Positions 16,997-24,181 of a stretch of 64,000 nucleotides of DNA are shown here, piece by piece. How positions within the stretch are numbered: position 1 is the first letter of the stretch; each line of letters opens with the position of its first letter. The stretch spans positions 1 to 64,000 of the forward strand of contig NZ_WHOA01000092.1 of assembly GCF_013141715.1 (NCBI RefSeq), in the 5' to 3' direction. The position numbers were made by a program, and so were the translations under genes. This DNA is from Paenibacillus phytorum (GTDB lineage: Bacteria > Bacillota > Bacilli > Paenibacillales > NBRC-103111). Below the pieces are notes generated by a model. That model had not been told where the DNA came from and ran no database searches. It was given only the letters and a program-made list of their open reading frames with translations.

Positions 16997-18325
16997 ATGA
17001 AACGCATACCAATACCAGTCCTGCTCCTAGTCATGTTGTTGTTAACCATCATCGGATGCAGCTCGAGTCAGCAATCAGCGAATGGGGGAACTGGGGCATC
17101 AAGAACGATAGAAACTGCGAAAACTGAAAGCAAGCATGACATTAAGCTTCGAATCGCTTGGTGGGGTGGTCAAGCCAGACATGACTACACTTTGAAGCTG
17201 ATAGAGTTATACCAACAGCAGAATCCAGGCGTGAAGATCGATACGGAGTATGCCGGCTTCGATGATTATTGGAAAAAGCTGGCGCCGCAAGCCGCGGCCA
17301 ACCAACTGCCGGATATTATCCAGATGGATATCTCGTACTTAAATCAATACAGTTCGAAGAATCAGCTGGAAGATTTAACAGAGCTTACGAGTAACGGAAC
17401 GCTAGATGTTCGTTCAGCTTCAGCGGAAACGATAGACTCTGGACGAATTGGCGGCAAGCTTTACGGTATTCCTCTTGGGGTGAATGCGATGGGGGCGACC
17501 TTCGATGCAGCGCTGCTGAAGCAGGCTGGTATCGCTTCGATTCCTGTGAACTGGACTTGGTCTGATCTGGAGCAAATCGCTAGGCAAATGAAGGGGCAAG
17601 GTAAAGTGCTCGATCATATGCGATTCGATCAGTTCTTTCCTTACTACTTGCGTACGCAAAATCAGCACTATTTTAGCTCGGATGGTACGAGTCTTGGTTA
17701 TAGTGATCCCCAATATTTTATAGATTACTTCACGATGTATCTCAAATGGTACGATGCCGGCTACATGCGGAACTGGGATAAAGAGTCTTTAACCAAATTG
17801 ACACCGGAGGAGAATCCGGTTGCCCTTGGTGATGGGTTCATGACGATGGCATGGTCGAATCAATTCGTGACTCTGCAGGAAGCCGCTAAGAAGTCATTGA
17901 GCATGATAGGGCTGCCGGGTCCAAATGGGAAGCAAGGACTTTATTTGAAGCCAACCATGCTGTTCTCTATTTCGAAAAGCTCGAAGCAGAAAACGGAAGC
18001 AGCAAAATTTATTTCTTGGTTTATTAATGATTTGGAAGCGAATAAGCTCATAAATGGAGACCGAGGGATTCCGATTTCGGCTGCTGTTAAAGAAGGTCTG
18101 AAACCCACACTGACAGAGGCAGATCAGAAAGTCTATGACTACGTCGCTTGGGCGCAGCTGAACAGCAGTGTTATGGATCCACCGGATCCGCCAGGGGCTG
18201 CAGAAGTAAGCAAGCTGCTTCGGGATATGCAAGAGCAAATCTTGTATAGGAAGCTCTCGGTGGAGAAGGCGGCAGCCAGATTTATGAACGATGCTAACAC
18301 AATTCTCGCCAAAAATAAGAAATAA
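16997..18325 (+). CDS. yesO: ABC transporter substrate-binding lipoprotein, YesO-like
   Basis: A 442-residue lipoprotein with the lipobox cysteine at residue 21 (LLTIIGCSSS), then a family-1 sugar-binding fold beginning IKLRIAWWGGQARHDYT. ATG at 16997 follows AGGGGGAAG closely and gives a normal signal peptide; the in-frame ATG at 16973 would add eight polar residues ahead of it. It is placed between YesM/YesN and two permeases as in the B. subtilis rhamnogalacturonan cluster, so unsaturated rhamnogalacturonan oligosaccharides are the likely ligand. Confidence 0.88.
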   Translation: MKRIPIPVLLLVMLLLTIIGCSSSQQSANGGTGASRTIETAKTESKHDIKLRIAWWGGQARHDYTLKLIELYQQQNPGVKIDTEYAGFDDYWKKLAPQAAANQLPDIIQMDISYLNQYSSKNQLEDLTELTSNGTLDVRSASAETIDSGRIGGKLYGIPLGVNAMGATFDAALLKQAGIASIPVNWTWSDLEQIARQMKGQGKVLDHMRFDQFFPYYLRTQNQHYFSSDGTSLGYSDPQYFIDYFTMYLKWYDAGYMRNWDKESLTKLTPEENPVALGDGFMTMAWSNQFVTLQEAAKKSLSMIGLPGPNGKQGLYLKPTMLFSISKSSKQKTEAAKFISWFINDLEANKLINGDRGIPISAAVKEGLKPTLTEADQKVYDYVAWAQLNSSVMDPPDPPGAAEVSKLLRDMQEQILYRKLSVEKAAARFMNDANTILAKNKK

Positions 18326-18424
18326 GAACTTTTTAAGCAGCTTTACAAAGGGGGGAAAGGGTAGCTTCATACAAGCCGCCCTCCCCAAATAAACAGAAAT
18401 TGACGAATGTAAGGGAGTGGAACT

Positions 18425-19312
18425 ATGAAACTACGTGAAAATGATCACATAGTCGGTTATGTGTTTATATCACCTTTCATCCTGGGTTTTCTGATCTTCA
18501 CGCTGTTTCCGATGTTTTCATCGTTGTACTTTTCATTTACCGAGTACGATTTGCTCTCGGCTCCAAGATGGGTGGGACTCTCTAATTACGAGAAAATGTT
18601 CACGGATGACGACAAAATCATGGATTCCATCCGAGTGACACTGACTTATGTACTTACGTCCGTACCCCTGCGACTCATTATTGCATTGCTCGTCGCCATG
18701 CTTCTGAATCGCGCGGTAAAAGGAATTGGCTTATACCGAGCCACGTATTACTTACCGTCATTGATTGGCGGCAGCGTAGCGGTATCCATTATGTGGCGAC
18801 AAATATTCGGAGATAAAGGACTAATCAACGCTTTTCTAGGAAACATTGGCATCCACACCAGTACATCTTGGATTGGTTACCCGGCAACGGCGCTTGGAAC
18901 GTTAGTACTGCTTTCGGTTTGGCAGTTTGGTTCCTCCATGTTGATTTTTCTCGCAGGACTCAAGAATATTCCGGGAACTTATTATGAGGCTGCAAGTGTT
19001 GATGGCGCTGGACCGATTCGCAAATTTTTCCACATCACACTGCCTTTGTTAAGTCCGATTATTCTCTTTAATTTAATCCTGCAAACGATTTCAGGCTTCT
19101 TAACCTTTACCCCGGCCTATATCATTTCCAATGGGGAGGGCGGGCCGCTGAACAATACCTTGCTGTATTCACTCTATTTATTCCATCGAGCATTCGTCTT
19201 CTTCGAAATGGGTTACGCTTCGGCCATGGCTTGGTTCATGTTGATCCTAATCGGACTCATTACCTTAGTGATTTTCAAAACATCGAAATATTGGGTTCAT
19301 TACGAAAGCTAG
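18425..19312 (+). CDS. yesP: ABC transporter permease, YesP-like (MalF type)
   Basis: A 295-residue membrane subunit with about six segments and the EAA loop EAASVDGAGPIRKFFHITLP. AAGGGAGTGG precedes the ATG. The 99-base gap after the lipoprotein gene contains a run of pyrimidine-rich sequence but no clear terminator, so cotranscription is likely. It works with the next permease and an ATPase encoded elsewhere. Confidence 0.9.
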   Translation: MKLRENDHIVGYVFISPFILGFLIFTLFPMFSSLYFSFTEYDLLSAPRWVGLSNYEKMFTDDDKIMDSIRVTLTYVLTSVPLRLIIALLVAMLLNRAVKGIGLYRATYYLPSLIGGSVAVSIMWRQIFGDKGLINAFLGNIGIHTSTSWIGYPATALGTLVLLSVWQFGSSMLIFLAGLKNIPGTYYEAASVDGAGPIRKFFHITLPLLSPIILFNLILQTISGFLTFTPAYIISNGEGGPLNNTLLYSLYLFHRAFVFFEMGYASAMAWFMLILIGLITLVIFKTSKYWVHYES

Positions 19313-19324
19313 GAGGGGTAGACC

Positions 19325-20170
19325 ATGGTTATACGAGTCAAAAATGTGAAGACACTGCTGTATCATCTCGTCGTTTGTATCATCGCGATAACTGCGATTT
19401 ATCCGATCCTGTGGCTGGTTGCCAGCTCACTGAAGCCGAATGATGAAATCTATACAACGGCTACCAGTCTGATCCCAAGTCGGCTCGAGTGGAACAATTA
19501 TGTGTCGGGCTGGAAAGGTTTTGCGGGCAATACGTTTGCTACATTCATGAAAAATTCGTTCATTATTGTTATTCTTTCGACGATAGGTGCGGTGGTTTCC
19601 TCCGCTTTAGTCGGATATGGATTTGCCCGGATTCGTTTTGCCGGAAGCAAATTCTGGTTTTCAGCGGTTATGCTTACTTTGCTGCTTCCTCAAGACGTAA
19701 CGATTATTTCTCAATATATTTTATTTGCCAAAATAGGCTGGTTATCCAGTTTTAAACCAATTATTGTGCCACAGTTCTTTGGGATTCCGTTCTTCATCTT
19801 CTTGATCATGCAGTTTATTCGTACGATTCCTCCAGAATTGGATGAAGCCGCGAAAATGGACGGCTGCAGCAAATACAGCATCTTTTACAAAATTATCGTA
19901 CCTTTAATTGTTCCGGCACTCGTGACGTCGGCGATTTTCTCCTTCTATTGGAGATGGGATGATTTCTACACGCCGCTGCTTTATTTGAACAATCCAAGTC
20001 AATATCCGGTTTCCTTAGCCCTAAAGCTTTTCTTGGATAGCGAGTCGTTGAATAACTGGGGTGGTATGTTTGCCATGTCGACGTTATCACTTGTCCCGAT
20101 TTTCGTAGTTTTCATCATATTCCAGAAGTACATTGTTGACGGGATTTCGACGAGCGGTTTGAAAGGATAA
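19325..20170 (+). CDS. yesQ: ABC transporter permease, YesQ-like (MalG type)
   Basis: A 281-residue permease with the EAA loop [20 protein letters not shown] and the common C-terminal tail [18 protein letters not shown] lies seven to eight bases before the ATG, twelve bases after the previous stop. It completes the membrane part of the importer. Confidence 0.9.
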   Translation: MVIRVKNVKTLLYHLVVCIIAITAIYPILWLVASSLKPNDEIYTTATSLIPSRLEWNNYVSGWKGFAGNTFATFMKNSFIIVILSTIGAVVSSALVGYGFARIRFAGSKFWFSAVMLTLLLPQDVTIISQYILFAKIGWLSSFKPIIVPQFFGIPFFIFLIMQFIRTIPPELDEAAKMDGCSKYSIFYKIIVPLIVPALVTSAIFSFYWRWDDFYTPLLYLNNPSQYPVSLALKLFLDSESLNNWGGMFAMSTLSLVPIFVVFIIFQKYIVDGISTSGLKG

Positions 20171-20224
20171 GAAAAGATGATTACAAACATAGAAAATAGC
20201 CAACTACAGGGAGGAAATGAAGAG

Positions 20225-21250
20225 ATGCCAGCCTTACAATTCGATCCAGATGAAATTCGCAAGGTGATTGACCAAGTTGTTCATAGAACGTTCCGGATGG
20301 ACTTTAATTGGGATTGGCCGGGCGGCGTAGCCTTCTATGGCGTAACCGAAGCTTATGAAGCAACGGGCAAGGAGGAATATCTGCAGCTGCTGAAAGATTG
20401 GATCGATGAGAAGCTGGAGGATGGCTTGCCTAAGCTGTCCGTTAATGGAATCTCAATTGGACACTCCTTGCTGACACTGTACAAAGAAACTGGTGAAGAT
20501 CGGTATATCGAAATTGCTACCCAAATGGCTGAATTCCTTCAGCATGAGGCTGAGCGTTTCGGAGAAGGCATTTTCCAGCACACGGTGAACTCGGAAACCT
20601 ATAACTTTCCGGAGCAAGCATGGGTGGATACCATGTTCATGGCAGGTTACTTCCTTCTGCGGATCGGTTCCGTGCTAAAGCGTGACGATTATTTCGAAGA
20701 TGGGTTAAAGCAATATCACGGTCACGAGAATTATTTGCAAGATATGACAACTAATCTCTACTACCACGGTTGGGATCATCTAGCACAAAATCATATGTCA
20801 GGCATATTCTGGGCCCGTGGCAATGCATGGGCAGCGATAACGATGGCGCGTGCGCTGAGACTGGTGCATGTGACACATCCTTCATTTATGATTCTCGAGG
20901 GCTCGCTGCGTGATCAATTGAGCGCACTTGTCCGCTTGCAAGATGAGAGTGGACTCTGGCATACCGTATTGACGGACAAGGAGGCTTATTTGGAAACAAG
21001 CGGTTCTGCTGGTATCGCGGCGGCGCTTATCAGTTCAGGTCCTCTTTACAACAAATATACGAATAAATCGATTCAAGGCATACTTTCAAGCATCACGGAA
21101 GATGGGACAGTCACTCATGTTTCAGCTGGGACAGCGGTTATGAGAGATATTGATGGCTACAAAGGGGTTCCTTACAAAAGGATTCAAGGCTGGGGACAAG
21201 GCTTAGGGCTTACTTTCTTAGCATCCTTGCTTAATCGCAAAGACTGGTAG
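20225..21250 (+). CDS. yesR: GH105 unsaturated rhamnogalacturonyl hydrolase (YesR/YteR-like)
   Basis: A 341-residue cytoplasmic (alpha/alpha)6 enzyme with no signal peptide. GH105 proteins remove the unsaturated galacturonyl residue left on rhamnogalacturonan fragments by lyases. D135 in QAWVDTMFMAG matches the general acid of YteR, and FWARGNAWAAITMA is the family's conserved central helix. ATG at 20225 follows GGGAGGAAATGAAGAG; an in-frame ATG at 20177 would add 16 residues and partly overlap that site, and is possible but less likely. It follows the permease directly. Confidence 0.87.
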   Translation: MPALQFDPDEIRKVIDQVVHRTFRMDFNWDWPGGVAFYGVTEAYEATGKEEYLQLLKDWIDEKLEDGLPKLSVNGISIGHSLLTLYKETGEDRYIEIATQMAEFLQHEAERFGEGIFQHTVNSETYNFPEQAWVDTMFMAGYFLLRIGSVLKRDDYFEDGLKQYHGHENYLQDMTTNLYYHGWDHLAQNHMSGIFWARGNAWAAITMARALRLVHVTHPSFMILEGSLRDQLSALVRLQDESGLWHTVLTDKEAYLETSGSAGIAAALISSGPLYNKYTNKSIQGILSSITEDGTVTHVSAGTAVMRDIDGYKGVPYKRIQGWGQGLGLTFLASLLNRKDW

Positions 21251-21263
21251 GAGGTAAGCGTTT

Positions 21264-22382
21264 ATGAACGTAAACCTCAGATTCGATTTCGGTCCAGAAC
21301 AGAGTTCAAGCAATACAAAAGAAGGGTACACGAGAATTAGCGGTCAAACGTATTACAATGAGAAAATAGGCTTCGGATTTCTAGATGGTTCAACGGTATT
21401 TGAACGAGATCGTGGGCGTCCCGCGGCGTTACGTCAAGATTTTTGCATTCCAGTTGGTGCTGTTTTCGTTGTGGATGTGCCGAATGGCAGCTATACAGTT
21501 CAGATACTCATGGGAGACCTGATAACTGCAACATGCACAGGATTGAAGGTGGGGCTTGGAAGACTTGTATTGGCCGATGTTCTGACGGCAGCAGGAGAGT
21601 TTGTAACTAGCAGCTTTACCGTTCATGTGGCAGATGGTCAGCTAAAGCTTGCTTTCTCTGGCGTTGCCCCGCGAATTAATGCTTTAGAAATTACTTCGGC
21701 GACACAAGCGGCAACCTTATATATCGTGGGTGATTCCACCGTTACCGACCAACCGCAGGATGGTTATCCTTACACAGGTTGGGGACAAATGCTGCCGCTT
21801 TTTATAAAAGCGGACGCCGCTGTAGCCAACTATGCGGTTTCAGGCCGCAGCTCCAAAAGCTTTTTGGAAGAAGGACGCTTGGCACCCATCCTTGAGCACA
21901 TGAATGCGAATGACTACCTGTTCATTCAGTTTGGGCACAACGATCAGAAGCTGGATGCGGAGCGGGCTACTTCCCCTTTTACAACGTATAAAGAGCATTT
22001 GAACATCAATATTCAAGAGGCGAGATTGCGGGGAGCTGCCCCGATACTAGTAACGCCAGTTCAGCGGAGATTTTTTGATAGTGCCGGTAAAATCGTAGAT
22101 ACGCATGGTGACTATATCACCGCGATGAAGCAGCTCGCAGAGGAAGAGAACGTTCCCCTGATAGATTTGGCAGAAGAGAGCAGGCAATTGTTTGAAGCGC
22201 TAGGTCCGGAGGAAACGAAGTCATTGTTCATGTGGGCGTGGCCAGGTGAGTTCCCTAACTTCCCCAAAGGTGCAGAGGACAATACACATTTCCAGGAAAG
22301 AGGCGGTATTGCCGTTGCCAAGCTGGTCGTAGACTGTATAAAGAAGCAAAATATTCAGCCGCTTATACGTTATCTGCGTTAG
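21264..22382 (+). CDS. yesT: Rhamnogalacturonan acetylesterase, SGNH/GDSL hydrolase (YesT/RhgT-like)
   Basis: A 372-residue hydrolase. The N-terminal about 150 residues look like a beta-sandwich carbohydrate-binding domain (RFDFGPEQSSSNTKEGYTRI). The SGNH esterase follows: block I IVGDSTV with nucleophile S158, block III FGHNDQK, and block V with D339 and H342 (DNTHFQERG). It removes acetyl groups that shield rhamnogalacturonan. No signal peptide is visible, so imported acetylated fragments are the probable substrate. It is the last gene before a terminator. Confidence 0.87.
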   Translation: MNVNLRFDFGPEQSSSNTKEGYTRISGQTYYNEKIGFGFLDGSTVFERDRGRPAALRQDFCIPVGAVFVVDVPNGSYTVQILMGDLITATCTGLKVGLGRLVLADVLTAAGEFVTSSFTVHVADGQLKLAFSGVAPRINALEITSATQAATLYIVGDSTVTDQPQDGYPYTGWGQMLPLFIKADAAVANYAVSGRSSKSFLEEGRLAPILEHMNANDYLFIQFGHNDQKLDAERATSPFTTYKEHLNINIQEARLRGAAPILVTPVQRRFFDSAGKIVDTHGDYITAMKQLAEEENVPLIDLAEESRQLFEALGPEETKSLFMWAWPGEFPNFPKGAEDNTHFQERGGIAVAKLVVDCIKKQNIQPLIRYLR

Positions 22383-22394
22383 GAACTTACACAT

Positions 22395-22440
22395 ATAACC
22401 CCAGCCAAGCGTGATAAATGTCACAATAGGCGGGGGTATT
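22395..22440 (+). terminator. Terminator ending the yes-like operon
   Basis: ATAACCCCAGCC pairs with GGCGGGGGTAT across a loop of about 20 bases, followed by TTGTTTTG. Confidence 0.65.
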
Positions 22441-22575
22441 TGTTTTGGTGTAAATTCGGGAGAATTGACCATTCTAATCCTATATATGGCTGGAAACCAG
22501 GCAATTCAATCGCAATAGAAAGTAAGCAGTGGTGCAGAATTCCACAATTTACTACGGCTTAATTTTACGAAACAC

Positions 22576-22604
22576 TTGAAGTTTTAACGAAGTTCCTCTA
22601 TATT
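22576..22604 (+). promoter_or_regulatory. Sigma-A-type promoter of the marR-type gene
   Basis: TTGAAG at 22576-22581, 17-bp spacer, TATATT at 22599-22604. The first operator palindrome begins two bases downstream, so repressor binding would cover the transcription start. Confidence 0.65.
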
Positions 22605-22606
22605 AG

Positions 22607-22648
22607 TTGATATATCAATGATTGATGCATCAACAATTGACCTATCAA
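22607..22648. promoter_or_regulatory. Three tandem 12-bp palindromes at 15-bp period
   Basis: TTGATATATCAA (22607-22618), TTGATGCATCAA (22622-22633) and TTGACCTATCAA (22637-22648) are spaced exactly 15 bp apart. The first two are perfect palindromes; the third keeps the TTGA and TCAA ends. They lie between the promoter and the marR-type start, so they are probable autoregulatory operators. Confidence 0.7.
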
Positions 22649-22687
22649 CTATTCGTTATGAATCGACCGTCTCCAAGGAGGTATATT

Positions 22688-23116
22688 TTGACCCAATCCG
22701 ATGTCAACGAAACTGCTTTATTTGATAAATTTCTGAGCCTCAATAAACAAATAAGTACTAAATTTGAACGTTGTACGGGTATTAGTCCGTCGCGGCTTCG
22801 TCTCTTGCATCAACTTTATCAGGTGGAAGAAATTAGTCAAACAACGCTTCAAAAAGAGGTTAACATTGATAGCGCAGCCGTTACACGACATTTAAAACAA
22901 CTTGAAGCAAGCGGAATGGTTTCACGGCGCATGAATCCTGACGATAATCGGGTCACTCTCGTACGTCTTACCGATCATGGACGAACAGAAATCATTTCCT
23001 TCAAAGAAGAAAAAGCACAATTCATTACTCAAATGCTTAAAGATTTTAACGAAGAAGAGCGCAATATGCTCTCAGATATGCTCCAACGCATGTTAACGAA
23101 TATTAGCAAATATTAA
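22688..23116 (+). CDS. MarR-family transcriptional regulator
   Basis: A 142-residue winged-helix repressor of normal MarR length. The recognition region is TTLQKEVNIDSAAVTRHLKQ and the wing MNPDDNRVTLVRLTDHGR. TTG at 22688 is the start, since AAGGAGG sits at 22675-22681; extending upstream to 22622 would translate the operators. There is a single cysteine, C29 (FERCTGIS), which could be a redox or electrophile sensor as in one-cysteine MarR proteins (inference). It heads an operon with a nitroreductase and a YgiN-like monooxygenase, the kind of partners seen with quinone-responsive regulators such as MhqR or YodB. Confidence 0.88.
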   Translation: MTQSDVNETALFDKFLSLNKQISTKFERCTGISPSRLRLLHQLYQVEEISQTTLQKEVNIDSAAVTRHLKQLEASGMVSRRMNPDDNRVTLVRLTDHGRTEIISFKEEKAQFITQMLKDFNEEERNMLSDMLQRMLTNISKY

Positions 23117-23130
23117 AGGAGAAATGATAA

Positions 23131-23769
23131 ATGAATAACACCATGACAACGAACGATTTTAAAGAAATTATTACAGGACGCCGTTCCATAAAAAAGTACA
23201 ATCCATCCGTCAAAATTAGTCGTGAAGAGATGACAGATATCCTGAAAGAAGCAACACTCGCGCCATCTTCCATAAACATGCAGCCTTGGCGATTCGTTGT
23301 TATCGAAAGTGCCGAAGGTAAAGCAACACTTGCGCCGCTTGCTAAATTTAACCAAGTTCAAGTCGAAACATCATCAGCTGTAATCGCTGTATTTGGTGAT
23401 TTAAACAATTCGGATTACGCCGATGAAATTTTTGGCAAGGCCGTCGAGTTGGGTTATATGCCTTTAGAGGTAAAAGAAATGTCACTAGCTAAAATAAAAC
23501 CACACTTTGCAGCACTTGATCCGGTTGTAAATAAAGAAACAGTTCTTATTGATGCTGGTCTAGTGTCTATGCAGCTGATGCTTGTAGCGCGCGCTCATGG
23601 TTATGATACAAATCCAATCGGTGGCTTTGAAAAAGATAAAATTGCCGAAGCTTTTGGCTTAGATAAAAATCGGTATGTTCCCGTTATGCTTATTTCAATC
23701 GGTAAAGCAGATGATGGGGGTCATCAATCCGTACGTCTTCCCATCGAAACCATCACGCAATGGAGCTAG
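23131..23769 (+). CDS. Nitroreductase-family flavoprotein
   Basis: A 212-residue FMN oxidoreductase. The FMN-phosphate motif is GRRSIKKYNP near the N-terminus, followed by ATLAPSSINMQPWRFVV, and the C-terminal NPIGGFEKDKIAEAFGL loop is also family-typical. It reduces nitro compounds or quinones with NAD(P)H. AAAGGAGAAATG-type site just upstream, 14 bases after marR. The closest functional analogues are probably MhqN/YodC-type detoxification enzymes. Confidence 0.87.
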   Translation: MNNTMTTNDFKEIITGRRSIKKYNPSVKISREEMTDILKEATLAPSSINMQPWRFVVIESAEGKATLAPLAKFNQVQVETSSAVIAVFGDLNNSDYADEIFGKAVELGYMPLEVKEMSLAKIKPHFAALDPVVNKETVLIDAGLVSMQLMLVARAHGYDTNPIGGFEKDKIAEAFGLDKNRYVPVMLISIGKADDGGHQSVRLPIETITQWS

Positions 23770-23805
23770 TCACTACTTTATCGAAGAATGGAGGACCAAC
23801 ATCCA

Positions 23806-24096
23806 ATGATTATTATTCATGCAGAATTCAATGTTGATCCAGCAAAACACGAAGCCTTTCTCAACGAGATTCAACCATTAATAGCTGCTTCGAGAGCTGA
23901 AAATGGTAATATTTCATACGATTTGCTCAAAGATACAGAAGTAGAAAAAAAGTTTACCATGGTTGAAGTTTGGCAAGATCAAGCAGCAATTGCTAGTCAT
24001 AATGCTAGTGATCACTTCACTTCTTTCGTTGGTAAAGCTGGAAATTTCCTCAATGCTCCCTTACAGGTAAAAGCTTATCATGGACAACCCTTATAA
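23806..24096 (+). CDS. YgiN-like antibiotic biosynthesis monooxygenase-domain protein
   Basis: A 96-residue ferredoxin-like dimeric fold of the ABM family: MIIIHAEFNV, RAENGNISYDLLKD, FTMVEVWQDQAAIASHNAS. Relatives include YgiN quinol monooxygenase. ATG at 23806 is preferred because GGAGG at 23790-23794 then has normal spacing; the in-frame ATG at 23788 would overlap that site. Last gene of the marR operon, supporting a role in quinone or electrophile detoxification. Confidence 0.82.
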   Translation: MIIIHAEFNVDPAKHEAFLNEIQPLIAASRAENGNISYDLLKDTEVEKKFTMVEVWQDQAAIASHNASDHFTSFVGKAGNFLNAPLQVKAYHGQPL

Positions 24097-24128
24097 AAAG
24101 TAGGTCTAGTGCTTTAATACTAAAATGT

Positions 24129-24172
24129 AAAAGGAGCTCAGGCCAGTTTACAGCTGGCGAGCTCCTTTTTTT
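24129..24172. terminator. Bidirectional terminator
   Basis: AAAAGGAGCTC and GAGCTCCTTTTT flank an inner GCCAG/CTGGC stem with a TTTACA loop. It serves the marR operon and the convergent glycosidase gene. Confidence 0.9.
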
Positions 24173-24181
24173 CCTGCTCAA

